DNA of 64,000 nt from Rhynochetos jubatus (lineage: Eukaryota; Chordata; Aves; Eurypygiformes; Rhynochetidae), in assembly GCA_027574665.1 (NCBI GenBank), contig CM050676.1, positions 1,540,157 to 1,604,156 on the forward strand, given 5' to 3'. A program made the translations under genes and the position numbers. The notes beneath the pieces were generated by a model. The model was not told the DNA's origin. It did no database searches and saw only the letters and a list, made by a program, of their open reading frames with translations. Of the stretch, positions 1 through 12,130 are shown one piece after another (the first letter of the stretch is position 1; each line of letters opens with the position of its first letter).

Positions 1-2880
1 ACACTTGTTGGAAAAGACGTTGTTGTGGCTGGTCATAGTCCTCTGGGTGGGGACCAGAGCACTGATTTCCATCCCTTTTGGTTTCACTACCGTCTCCTTG
101 GAGTACCCTTATCCCATGGTGCGTGCTTTCTGCTACTTTAAATGTGTAGCAACTCGTTCTTTGCAGGGTCATTTCTTTGCCAGGGAGCGTGCTGGTGTCG
201 GTCCATCAGCAGGTGGCGCGGCACCCAGCCCCCCTGCAACTTCAGCCCTACAGGGAAACTTGCCTTGTTCTGGTCTTCTGAGTGCTTATTTAAAACCGCC
301 TCTGCGCGCGTGAAGCATTCGTGACACTTCTCTGCCAAAGGAATTTACGGTGACTTTAGAAGCGGCCGGAAGACGCGCCGTGGTGGTTTGCCACTGCCTT
401 TTGTGCTCTGCCCTTGGAAACGACATTCGCTGCGCTCTGGGAAGCGGCAGGCTCTGGACTGTGGCTGTCGGAAGAACTCCTCCGTAGGTTCGGAGTATCT
501 GGAAGTAGTTGCAGAGGCCTCCAGCTGCATCACACGTTTCTGGTGTGTTGCACTTGGAGAGGGAGTGTTCACTCCAGTGCAGATCACCTAGCCAGGCGTA
601 ATGAAACTGTTATTTCACTGAGAAAACAGGAAAAAAAACCCGCAAATTCTTAGCAATCCTGCTGCAGCTTGGCTCGATGCACATAAAATTTGGAAGTAGT
701 GGAGTGGGTGAGAGAGAATGGAACAGGCTCAGAACATTCTTCCTTGCAGTGGAGACTGTCAGCCGTCAGTCTTCCCGAGGAGAAGCTCAAACTCCAGAGT
801 CAAAGACTTCGGCGAAGCAGCCCGGTGCGGCGGCAGCTACATCCCTGTCAAGGCTGTAGCATTAAAGCTCCTTGTGGTCCCAGCAATAAACTGCTAACAC
901 TCCTGGTGCGGTGCCAGGAGCCAGTGGCAGCTCTCTCAAAGAAAGGTGGATAGAGGGGAAGGAGGAGAGCTCCTAAACCTGAGGGGCAGTTGTGACAGGA
1001 CATCACTCTCCTGCACGAGGGTGGTTTGTCCTATGCTCGGGTGGATGCGTTTTGTGTACCTCTGGCTGCTGTAGAAAGTAGTGTTTACTACAGGTAAGGG
1101 TTTATGCTTTTGATCAAAGTGCATGTGCACCGGAGCATTGTGTTCAAATCCGAGATTGTCAAATTCCAGCTTTCTCCTGGCTGGAACAGAGTGCCCATCC
1201 TGGGAGTGAATGGAGTTCCTGCATTGCTCTTTGGGAAGCTGTCAGGGAAGCTTGTCAATCGGCCCTGCTGTCCTCCTAGGTTTGGAAGAAACCGAGAGCA
1301 GTAGCTGCAGCATGTCTGGTTGGGTCTTTCACCAATGCAACACGCCAAGCTAGAAATCCAGCAGCGCTTCTGGTAGAATAAAAGTGCTCTGCGACGTTGC
1401 AGAAGAGCTCTGTGTAGCTGGTTCTTGTTGCCCCTGGTTTTACCTCTCCTTTTTACCAGGGGTTTGGCCTGGAAGGAAGGAGCATGGAAAGCAAGCGTCC
1501 ACACTGGGGGTTAGCAGGTGATGCTTCTAGCCAAAAACCAGTGTCCTTTGCTGTCTCTCTGACTTCGCCTGTTGCGCTGGTGCTGTCAAAGTCGTCAGCT
1601 CACAGAAAAATCTGGTTTTCCAACAGGATTTAAGCACTGAAGCTGCTGGTTCCTTCTTTTCGCTCCCACCCGCACAAGCTCTCGTGGGGATTGTAGGCGA
1701 GAAGTTTGGAGTGCTGTAGCTGACCTCCCAAATACGAGAGGCTGGCTCGTGGTTAGGGAGCGGGTACCACGTGCAGTATGAACTCCACCCTTGTACTCAG
1801 TGCTAAGAGGAAAGACCCCGAAGCCAAAATGGAACTAGGTACCCCACGATCTGTGGCTGGAGGAGCCACCACCATCTATTTAGACATTTAAAACCACAGA
1901 TAGCCCAGAATTGTGGTGGGACTTGGGTTTGGGCTGTGGTTTGGTTTTCTGTTTGTTTTAAATCATATGCTCTCATGTTGTTCATAACGTAAGCCAAAAC
2001 GTGGAGCTTCTCCTGCACCCTGTGGCCGAGTTGGGTTTTACACTGAAGAGCCATTCAGTCTTGAGTTACCAGTGAAACCATGGAGGTGCTGCTTTCCATC
2101 TCCGTAAACTTGGCCTCTGGGTACTCACGCGTGGGCTCCTGCTTGCTCACCTTGATCTGTTCAGTTCCCATTTGTAGTTATTGGATAGCAACTTCAAAGT
2201 GATAATCTGGAATATCTGCAGCTCAGGAAAAAGAGTTGATTTATCTAGCAATGTTAATTCAATTATTTATCTCTTGTGTGTCCTAAAGAACAAATGTATA
2301 TTGAGGTGAATATTTAAAAGTGAATAGAAAATTCAATGCAGTTGATTTACTTTTTTTTTTTTCTGGCTATAAATGTAATAATATTTAAGTATTTTAACAT
2401 TTTTCATTTCCTTATTTGTTTGTCCCGTTTTCCCTTGGAAAAATAAACCGAGTGCGTAGGTTTGATGAACAGCTTTGTCGGAGAACTATTTGCCTCTTGA
2501 AGCTCAAAATAAATGGAATCTCCTTGTGTTATTTGAAGGAATAGACCCCCTGCAAAAAGGGAGAAAATGTGGGTGTTTAAGAGCTTGCATGTTCCCTCCC
2601 AAAGAGCCAAAATAGTATGATAGGAAGGTTGTAGACCCCGAGCAGTACCCCAGCACCTTGAGGCGGTGCAAGCCCCGTTTCTTGGAAGGGCCCGTGCTGC
2701 TCTGAAGCAGTTAGAATCTCTCTGAAAGATGGCAAACTGTGGAAAACTGGCTGCCCGAGGAGCCAGCAGCGTGTGCTGGGGGGAGATGGCTGTGCCGCTG
2801 GCATTCCCACAGCGCTTTGCCAACACTTACTAACCACTTACTCGAATTCCCAGCATGAGGAGAGACCCTGAGCGTGCGTC
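1..2880. other. Left flank, no supported gene
   Basis: No open frame here resembles a known protein and the longest ones are in GC-rich shadow frames. The stretch turns AT-rich from about 2,160 to 2,580, with a canonical AATAAA at 2,442-2,447 followed by a GT-rich stretch; a second AATAAA lies at 885-890. This could be the 3'UTR of a plus-strand gene entering from the left. In human the gene upstream of CELF5 is NCLN, so an NCLN 3'UTR is one possibility, but no NCLN coding sequence is visible and this is inference from synteny only. Confidence 0.3.
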
Positions 2881-2889
2881 GGTGTGAGT

Positions 2890-3740
2890 CTTAGCCAGGG
2901 CGGTCATGGCTGTCGTGGGAAAGGGACCTGCCCAGGCGGGGAAAGGCAGCGGTTGTCGGTTCGTTCGGCCTCCGCAGCGGCCGAGTCTTGGAGGGTTCTC
3001 TGTGCTAAGGGCTTGCGTCGAGCACCAGCTGCTGCACTTTCCCCGCCGCGTTGTGAGGAGGAACAGGCTGCCCGCAGGAGCCAGGCCTGCGCCTGGGGCT
3101 CAGCTCCCGGTGTCCCCGGTGCTCCCTGACGGTGGTGTGGGCCAGGGCGGGGGCCGGTCTGGTTCCGAGGCGGCTGGAGCACGTTCCGGTGCCCGCCGGC
3201 AGTAGGGCACGGCCGGGCCGGTGCCTGGTCGCTCTGGCTCATCCCGGCGGCGGTTGCCTGCCCTCCGGGTAGCAAAACGGTCTCGGAAACCGGGGTCGGG
3301 CCGCATCCCGGGGGCCGCGGCGGGGCTCAGCGCTCGCCGCGATTGGCCGCTGGGGGGCGCTGGCACTGGGTGGGACGAGCAAGCGGCAGCGGGATTGGCT
3401 GGTCGGGCCGGGCGCGGGCTGCACGCGCCGCGCCTGTCAGGTACGGGCGGGGCGGCCCCGCCCCTTCCCTTCCCTCGCGCTGAACCGGCGGCTCCTCCGC
3501 CCGCTCCGGCACTGACCGGCGTGCGCGCGGCTCTTCCCGTCGGATGCCGAAGGCCAAGGAGCTGGCGGGGCCGAGCAGCTCGGAGAGCGGCCCGGAGGAG
3601 GAGGGGAAGGTACCGCTGCCCCGGGGAAGAGGGGAGAGCCGCCCGCAGAGCGTCCCGGTAGCACGTGTGCCTCCTTCGTGCACCGTGGAACTGGCGCTGT
3701 GCAGGCTGCGGTGCGGCCCGGGAGAAGGGCCGTGGTTCCT
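2890..3740. promoter_or_regulatory. CpG-island promoter of the SUB1-like gene
   Basis: A dense CpG-rich block ends in the first coding exon at 3,544. Two inverted CCAAT boxes (ATTGG) lie at 3,342-3,346 and 3,394-3,398, 52 bp apart and about 150-200 bp upstream of the ATG, a spacing typical of NF-Y-driven housekeeping promoters. No TATA box is obvious. The large open frames on both strands here (for example minus 3,100-3,858) are by-products of GC content. Confidence 0.7.
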
Positions 3741-6079
3741 CAGGCCAAGCGCTGCTCGCTTTTTCTAGAAAAGGCAGAAGGAGATGCCCTGTGCGACCGC
3801 GAAAAGGCTGAAAGGGGGGGCCAGGCCCTCGGAGGGGACAGAAAGGTCTCTGGGACAAGGCAGCAAGGAGGAGGGCACGTTCCAGGTACGGAGGGCAGGG
3901 ATCCGCTCTAGGAACGGGTCTTCTCTTCGTACAGGTCTCCCCTCTCTTAGTGGAGCGTTTCTGGGGTGTGCTGACTGCTGGGGTGCCCCCTGTCCCATCA
4001 CCGCCCCGGCACTCTGGGTGACCCCACGGGCCCGGCAGGCCGAGGACCAGCTGCTCGTGGGCTGGTTTAACGCAGGCTCTGTCGCCGCAGATTGGGAAGA
4101 CGCGTTACGTCAGAGTGTCCTGCTTCAAGGGGAAGGCCCTCGTGGACATCAGGGAGTTCTACGCTGACAAGGAGGGCGGCTGGAAACCGGGCAGGAAAGG
4201 TAGAACTGCGTTTGCAGGGCGTTAGCCGCGGGCAGGGCCGGCCTCTCCGCCTCGGCTGCTGGCTCTCCAGGTCTGGCTTAGCCTGTCTCCACGCTGCGGC
4301 TCTGGGGAGCCGAGCACGCTCAGCACTTTCTCAGCCTGGGTGGCAACAGCGGAAGAATAGGGCAAAGAAGGAGGGAGTGGAGCCTCTGGTGAGATCTGGA
4401 GCTTGGCCCTAACGAGGCAGTGCAGGAAGCTGCTGGGCAGGACCCTGGTTCCACCTTTGGTCAGCAGTCCTTTCTCTGGCTGCTGGCAGGGGCAGGGCAG
4501 GGAGGGGAGGCTGAAAACTCTGGCTTTGATGCTGCCTTGTGTCACGCTGCTGCCTGACAGACCTGCATTTTGGTACTGGTGCTGCCCAGGGCAAAAAGGT
4601 GACATTTCTGCCCCTAATCTGTAATGGTGGAGCTGTGCTCGGCTGGGAGAGCCTCCCAGAAGTAAATCCATCCTTCCCTAGCTGGATGGGGACAGGAAGG
4701 TTAAGGCACTCTGGAACCCTACCAAGACATTCCAGTGCTGCTGTGTTAGGTGTTCCTTACGCTTTTGGCAAGGTGTCTCACGGTGCGATACAGTGGCACA
4801 GCTTGGGTGGCCCATCACCGCAGCACTGCCGGAGTAGGTGATGCTGGCAGAGGCAGCTGGGCAAGGGGAGACACGTTCTCCAGAGCCCTTCAACTGCTGA
4901 GTCAACACCCAACTTGGGCCTTTTGCTTCGGGGTTTTGGCAGTGAGTTGCCAGCTTGCCTCGTCAGTCACGGGCCCTGGACTCTTCACCTGCCATGTGTG
5001 TTGTGCCCAGCAAAGGTTCAGTCAATGCGGGGTTTCTCAAGGAACCTTCTGGTCCTTGCTGTAGATTTTTGTGTCAAGGCAGACACATTTGTTTCAGCTT
5101 GGTTTGCTTATAACCGCTAAGCATGGTTTTCCTTCCAGAAATTAATTTCCTTCAGAGAAGTTACAAGTGTAAATTGCTCACTTAGAAGGAACTGTGTACC
5201 CAGTAATGAAAACGGGAGGCAAAACCCTCAAGCTTTTCTGTGCCACTGGGGGCAGAGAGGGAAAGGAGCATAGTGGATGACTTCTAGGCTGGAAAAAGCA
5301 CACCCACAATATAAGACAGGTCTGTCAGTTAAAACAGAGATCACGAAGAAATGCTTTTTCATTTAAATACTGCCTCTGCTGGTTTTCTCAGGAGTTCTTG
5401 GCCTCTGATCTTTCTCTAGGGAATTTAATAAAGCTTGGGCCCTAGTTCTTTAACATGATTCTTAACAAAGCCAGAAGGAACCAGTTAACAACATCTGGCT
5501 GGAACCCACACAGCAATTGCATTTCCGTGTTTGTTTTGTAAGGGAGAGGGACCGGACATCAAGTCCTTATCTCTGCTGGATCTCAGAAGGAGCCACACTG
5601 GTGGTTTGTTAGCAGTAGCTTTGGGGTTTTTTAAATAGAGCTGGAGCTGGCATTTCCTTTGGGCAGTTCAAAGGATGGTGGCCTAACTGCTGTGTGGAGT
5701 ATGGTTCTCCTAGAATTTCTTCCCAGTTCGTATGGGTGGGAATTTGTACTGGGGAATAGACAATAGACATTGAAAGGCAATTTAAGCTTATATTCCTATA
5801 TGGTGCTTCTGTGATAGCACTGAGTACTTCTCGATGGATGCTGAAGCACTGGCACAACTGCCATGCTTGAAGGCTGCTCCTGGTTCTGGTCTGTGCCTCT
5901 ACCTCGGATTCCAACCTTCCCTTCTGTAGCTCGGGAGGAGACATGGTGTGTTCCTTGGTGCTTACCCCTTGCCTCTGAAACCTCTCCTGCTGTCCCTAGG
6001 AATTGCCCTGTCTGCAGAGCAGTGGAACCAGCTGAAGGAGATCATTCCCGAGATCGATGCTGCAGTCAAGAAATTATAA
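3544..6079 (+). CDS. SUB1/PC4-like transcription coactivator (p15-like), 4 coding exons
   Basis: Coding exons are 3,544-3,609, 3,769-3,885, 4,091-4,199 and 6,000-6,079; all introns are GT-AG and the phases join into 123 residues plus stop (human SUB1 has 127). Residues 60-123 match the PC4 ssDNA-binding/dimerisation domain almost end to end: [32 protein letters not shown] and a C-terminal VKKL. The N-terminus begins MPKAKEL as in SUB1 but has one short acidic-serine patch instead of the usual longer ones, then a basic stretch (KRLKGG). The family binds single-stranded and melted promoter DNA, links activators to RNA polymerase II, and acts in the nucleus. Because it has introns and sits beside CELF5, it is not a processed pseudogene. 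The canonical SUB1 is at another locus (human 5p13), so I read this as a paralogue and give no gene symbol. Confidence 0.88.
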
Positions 6080-6605
6080 GATGATGAATCTTGGACACCT
6101 TTCCTTTCCTTAAGTGCACTTACAACTGTAAAACCAGGGATTCTCGTCTGGAGCGCACCTTGCGGGGGTTCCCTCACCGGGGTCGTGGTCATGCTGAAAA
6201 GACCAGAGACACTCTATTGTTAAGAAGTAGCTTGTAACGAGCTCCCAGAACTAGAGCCAGTGCTGTGACGTGAGACACCAGCACCGCTGGTCTCCAGCGG
6301 ACTTGAGGTCTGTGCTGGTGAGGGACGTGATCCCAGCCTGGCTTTCCAGGGGTGCTTTAACTGCTCTGCATCCGTTACTGTCTGCCACCTGGTGACTGTG
6401 GAGTAAGATGATTTGTAGCCCGTGTTGGCATCCTCTGTGTTCTTCCACATATCAGTCTGGCCGTTTCATAGTACTTTCGCTGGGGGGGGTGTTGGGTGTT
6501 TTGGGGGCAGGGTTGAGTGAAGAAAGGGATTATTATACTTTGACAACTGGTTTGTCTGTAGAAGGTGGATACGCACAATAAAAGTGTTTGCATGATAAAA
6601 AGGAG
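6080..6605 (+). other. 3'UTR and poly(A) signal of the SUB1-like gene
   Basis: After the TAA at 6,077-6,079 there is about 500 bp of untranslated sequence ending at a canonical AATAAA at 6,577-6,582. Cleavage would fall near 6,600. This supports a working transcription unit. Confidence 0.65.
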
Positions 6606-9600
6606 AGGCACAGTGTTTCACAGGCTGGCGCCTCAATGCTTCAGGCACCCTTCTTTGTAGGCTGCTGTTGGGCTTCCCTTCCAGGAGAGTGCTCGGCAGT
6701 GGTTACGCTCAGGATATGTTCCAATAATCCTGCTGTACTGCAGCAGTCAGACAGCGGCCTGCTCCAGGTCATGGGAAGAGCAAGCTAGAATGTGAATCAT
6801 TCAAAGGGACTGGTAATTAGGGGCCTGTTAAACAGAGGGGAAATTAAAGGCCTAAGGAGGAAAAAGAATATTACTTTCCCTGTGGCAGAGAAAAATGACA
6901 AGCAATGGAAGGAGTGGAGAGAGGATATTTTATGCTTGAGCTCTAAATGGATCCCGCTCCGGGATCAGCTGCGGCAAGCACAGCCTTCCTCAGCAAGACT
7001 TTTCAACAGCTTGCGTCTTCCATCTATTTTTGGTTTTTCTCTTGCCCCGGTTTCCATAGCATCTGAATGCTTCAAGCTCTTAAATACATCTTGCAACACC
7101 TTGGTGAAGTAGGAGGTACTAAGGCCCTTGCTCTGTAGAGGTGCTGGGGCTGCAACAGCTCCGGGTGGTGTGGAAGATACGGGGTGGAGCAGTGAATTGA
7201 AACAAGGCTGTCCTTAAATGCTGAATTTGGAACTGCTGGATTAACCTTTCACTGGGGATAGAAGGAAGGGAAAAAAATCCCATCTTTCTTCATAAAACTG
7301 TCTCTTAAATTGCGAAGGGCTCAGTGCTGTAGCTGCTTGGAGCAGGGGTGATGGGCAGACCTGATGGCAGGCATTCTCCTCTCATCGTGTCTTGAGCTGT
7401 TCTCCAGTCCAGTGTCACATTTCTTTACGTAAGTGAGAGAGAGCATGAGGCTACTAGACCGAAGCCAGATTGCTCATGCTGTAAGCTTACTCCGTGGAAT
7501 ATTTATAACATAGTGTCTTAATGCAGTGTTCAGACTAAAGGTACTGGGAAGGTAGAGAACTTGCAGGAAAGGAAGAGATGGAGAAGCAGATGACGTAGGA
7601 ATGAACCCAAGGTGCTAGGGATGCTCAGTCCTGCGGTACCCAGGCTAAAGCACGTGACAAACCCACCATCTCTCCGCATGATGCGTGCTGCAGGAGTGTT
7701 GGGGAGGCAGAGGGAGAAGCCAGATAAATCAGAATTTAATATCTTTGCTGATTAAAACCAGGTCCAAGCTGAACTTGATCAGCTCAATTGTGCATTGCAG
7801 GGCTCTGGGGCTGATGAGTGGCCTCCCCTTAATTGGGAAAGGAGGGCCATGTCCCAGTGTTTTCTAACTAGCTTTTTTCCAAGTGTTGGGAAAAGCAGTT
7901 TGCAAACAACCCAAACCTTTTGTGTAACAGGCAACACGGCGTATGCCTTTTTGGTTTTTTTTAATCCTCCAAGAACAGCTGCTCTTGATCAGAAAGATAT
8001 CCGGAATCTTTGATGTTCATTTCCAACCTGCCCACGGTTACAGACGACTTCCGGCCATAAAATCCACAACCCTTAAAACTTTGTTAATTTTTGGTTTGAT
8101 GCAAAGTTAAAATATTAAAACCCAAACCCTATTCTTAAATTGGTTGGGATGACACATACCCACTGGAAAGTAAACAGCAAGGCCTTGGTAAACACGAGCA
8201 GATGAAAGCTTACAGCAAGTCGTACTCTCACAGCAAGGGTGTTTTTCTGTTAAGGTCCTAATCTGGCTGCCTTGGAGCAGTTTCCTCTGCAGAACCTTTC
8301 GCTCCAGACCAGAAACAATCACGTTGCAGGAATGAGATAGGATATTGTTCGGGTATTTTCTGCCAGGACTGTCTTAACTCATCCTTTGGCTCTTCTCCCC
8401 GGGGAGCAAATAGGTAAGGGAAGGCAGATTGTTTGGAAGGATCCTTGAAAGATCCCATTTTCTTATTTCTCTTTCCCCCTCTCTTTTCTGGGCTGCTGTG
8501 AGGATTTCCTGCCTCAAGTGCTGTCTCCTAGGAGATGTAGAAATTCAGAGCTCCAGCTTGTATTTTCTCCATTCCTCGATGCCTTTAGGAGCTGGAAGGA
8601 AAGGGCAGGCACTCCTAATGCAAAATGTATCTCACTGTTCCTGCGTCCTTTGTTTGAGCCCTTCTCAAATTTGGGTCACTGGATTTGCACCTCTTCACCT
8701 TTACCTTAAGCTGCCCCTGTCTAAATGCAAACGCTCGTGTGCCGCAAGAAGCCAGGGAAGTCCAGATGTGTTTAAAGAAAACACCTTGGGTTTTTTTCAC
8801 TAAAATGTCTCTGCAGAAGAGAAACTTCCTGGGCACACAATGTGTTTCTCTCTTCACGTTTCTGTTTTGAAGCAGCATCTCGGGTTTGGGCAGAATCTGT
8901 CCCTTCATCCCCTGGATCTGAGCTTTGCTGTGCCCCTTCTAGCTCTCCCTCGCAGCCGCCTCAGTGACAGATGCAACATGTTGTTTCTTCATCTGCGACA
9001 GTGACCTGTCACTTCCCTTTTTCACTCTCTCTTGGTGCTATGACTGTCTGTTATCTACCCCTTAGTCCCGTTACTGTGGTGTGGAATTCTCTGTCTGATT
9101 GACAGCTGTTCTGTTTCTCATTTACCAGCAGTATTTTCATGTCTGTTTTTCTCTGCTGCAGTTGAGGTGATTATAATATGTCCATTCATGGGCTCCAAAA
9201 GATACTGGGTGTATCTTTCCTTCCAAACAGACATTTTCCGCTTGAGGCACTGGGTGCCTTGAGCTGTAGCATGAGCCCAGCCCAGCAGCTTGTGCCGCAG
9301 CAGCTGCTGTGACAGGCTAGGCGTGGAAAGGTGCTGGAAAACGTTACTTGAACATGATTCATCCAAGGTGAGGTTTGCTGCTGTTGTGAGAAAGGTCTCG
9401 TGGTTTTAAGATTGCCTTATCTGTTTGCAGCTTTTCAAAATAGCAACAGCCCGACTTGTCATAGGCTTCCCAGCTGGTGCATCCGTGGCTTCCAAATAGA
9501 TGGCAGAACCCTGGCAGTCTCTGCAAGACGTGGAAGTTTGACCAGTGTGGGGTGTTCTGTTTTCTGAGGGTGAATTTTAGGAGTGGTACCACTCTCAAAC

Positions 9601-10900
9601 ACAAGGCAGCACTATAGGAAGGGTCTTAAGACACCTTGCAGTGGCCCTTGGGTTCAAGCTAGGCCGCAAAAAACTGCGTGCCTTTGAGTCCAGTGAAAAG
9701 CCTGGATGTGAATTCCCGGCTTTGCACTTGCTGGCCCTTAGTAAGTGTCCTGGCAGCGCCGCACAGGGTGGGGACAATAACCAGGGCTGGAGAATAAGGG
9801 TACGGAACTGCAGCTTGGAGAAGGGTTGAGATTCTCTGGTGAGCGCAAGAGAGATGAGGAATAAATCCACGTTGCTTTCCTGCTGAGGGCCAGCACGTGC
9901 CTCTGGTCCTGCAGGGGCATGTGTCACTCTTGCCATGACTTTAGCCTGGGAGCCAGGCGGGTGCTCGTACATGAACAGGTCTCCCAGGTCCTCCCTCTGC
10001 TCCGTAGGGTCGGGAAAGCTCCTAGCAGAGAGATTAAGCAAGGGGAAGGGAGGCTGGGTTGTGCCTGCGCCGCAGAGCTTTGTAAAGCCTCGGGCCTGGC
10101 ACGCCTGGGGCTGCCAACGCCGGCTCTGCACGCAATCCAGCCAACAGCTCCCCCCCCCCAGCACGAGGGCACAGAGTCCATTCATCCACAGGGACACTGG
10201 AGCGGGATGACAGGCTGGAACGTACGGCGTGATGACGAGCTGTGCTTGCGGCGCAGATGACCGTGGGATACGCTGGCGGTGCGTGGCCGTGGGTGGCAGA
10301 GCTGCGGCCCTGCTGCTGTGCTGCCTGGGGAGCCGGAGCTTTGGGTGTGCTGCGCCTCAGCGTCACCCGGCCTCGCGGCCGTGGAGGTGAGACAGCTCGG
10401 GTCGCTGTGGCGCTCAGAGCGCTGGCAGCCGCCGCTGCCTTGCGTTGTGTGTCAGAGCTGGAGAAGCCGGTGGGAGAGCGATCCACGTCCCTCACAGATC
10501 TGGCCCTGGGAGCAATAACGGCCGTTTCAACACGGATACGTGGCCGGCTTCTGACCGGCAGGCACAGTCTGCACAGGGCCTAGCTGGAAGTGCCTCTGCC
10601 AAGCCTCAGGCAGGAGGGAGCTGCTTCCCAAAAGCCAGGGGACTTGGCCTGCCAGCGCCTGGGGCAGGGAGAGGGGGACAGGGTTGTAGACCTGGGCCCA
10701 CGTATGGCTTCCCAGGGCAGCTGAGACCCCTCTGGGATGGATGCTTGTGCCTGTGCTCACCGCCCTGTCGCAGCTCCTGCAGTTTGGGGCAGAGGGCTGT
10801 GTCAGAAAATGTCCTGCCTTTAATTTCTTTTCCTTGAGACCCTGAGAAATGGGCCAAACGCTGATTTTGGATGTGGGTACGGAAGGGCTCAGCGCGCCTG
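6606..10900. other. Intergenic DNA between the SUB1-like gene and CELF5
   Basis: No exon-like frame with homology I recognise. Several open frames of 60-200 codons overlap on both strands (for example minus 9,595-10,197) with no shared domain or sensible splice partners. GC content rises from about 9,900 towards the CELF5 CpG island. No mobile element was recognised. Confidence 0.5.
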
Positions 10901-12130
10901 GTCTTTTGTGAGCAGCACAGGAGAAAGCTCTTCTTTTGGAAGACGCTCTAACGCCCAATTTCCTGACAGCTGATGATGGTTTGTCCTTCTGAGGGAAGTA
11001 CCAGGCCCTACACCAAACGCCTCCTGCTCCTGTGGAGCGCACGGGGCCTGCTCGCGGGTGCTCGGAGCTCTCCCCCTGCTCCCGGGGCTTCGGTGTAGTC
11101 GGGACTTGGGCCCTACACCTTCCCCGAGAGAGAGGCGTTGTGTCTCCTCAGCCCTCAGGGTGCAGCCAAAGAGGCCCTGTCCCCTTGCCCGTGGTTCGGG
11201 GACCCCTCTCTCGGGTCCCCCCGCGCCAGGCCCTGCCTTGCCCCGCGCAGCCACCCGCGGGGCCCGCAGGGGGCGCTGCGGCGCGGCTCTTTGTGGCGCC
11301 GCGGCGGCGGCGCTGGCGGCGGGGCCGTTCCCAGCGGCGGGGCCGTTCCCAGCTGCGCTGCCTCCCCCGCCCGCCCGCGCCGCGCCGGGCGCGGGGCATG
11401 GCCAGACTCACCGAGGGCGAGGCGAAGAGGCAGCCGCCGCCGCTCCCGCCAGCGCCGCAGCCGCCGCGCCCGCCGCGCCGAGCCTCCCCCATGAGCAGCA
11501 GCGGCGGCGCGGAGCCCCCCGCGCAGCCCGACAGCATGAAGGACCTGGACGCCATCAAGCTCTTCGTGGGGCAGATCCCGCGCAACCTGGAGGAGAAGGA
11601 CCTCAAGCCGCTTTTCGAGCAGTTCGGGAAGATCTACGAGCTCACCGTGCTCAAGGACCGTTACACCGGCATGCACAAGGGTGAGCCCGGCCCCGCACCG
11701 CCCCCGGGGCGCGCACAAAGGGCGGTGGGTCCCCCCCCACACCCCCGCCCGCCCCCGGGTCGGTCCACGCGTGACCCACCGCGACGCGCAACCCCTGCCC
11801 ACCCCCCCACACCCCTTGGTGGGGGCTGGCGCCTCGTGGTCCGGTGCCCGAGAAAGGCTCCGCCATTCCCGGGGGTCGGCACCGCGGCCCGGGAGGGGGT
11901 CCGGAACCCCCCGCGGAGCCCGGCCCCGCTGCCCTCAGGCCGCGTCTCGCCGGTGGCGCGCGCGCGCGCGCGTGGGGCGCTGTGACAAAGGCGGCGACGT
12001 GCGGGGCGGGCGGGGGCTGCGGCGGGGGCTGGAGCGGGGCCCTCGGTCCCCCACCCCGGGGGTCTCAGACCTCCCAACCGGGAGTTCACGGCACCGCAGG
12101 CTTAAAATCCGCGTAACAAAGAATGTCGGC
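10900..12130. promoter_or_regulatory. CELF5 CpG-island promoter and 5'UTR
   Basis: An extended CpG island surrounds the CELF5 start codon at 11,398. The presumed 5'UTR holds an exact 18-bp tandem duplication (11,318-11,335 and 11,336-11,353). Just inside intron 1 is a 17-nt alternating GC run (11,956-11,972). No TATA box was seen. The transcription start cannot be fixed from sequence alone. Confidence 0.65.

Noticed and set aside
5..313. 102-codon open frame at the left edge as the C-terminus of a neighbouring gene
   Set aside because: No resemblance to nicalin or any other protein I can recall; too weak to annotate.
3100..3858. 252-codon minus-strand open frame over the SUB1-like promoter
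   Set aside because: CpG-island artefact: Arg/Pro/Ala-rich and overlapping the true first exons on the other strand.
3544..6079. SUB1-like gene as a processed pseudogene
   Set aside because: It has three GT-AG introns, an intact frame, a CpG-island promoter and a poly(A) signal, none of which fits a retrocopy.
9595..10495. Overlapping 150-200-codon minus-strand frames upstream of CELF5
   Set aside because: No similarity to known families, no compatible splice sites, and composition typical of GC-rich non-coding DNA.
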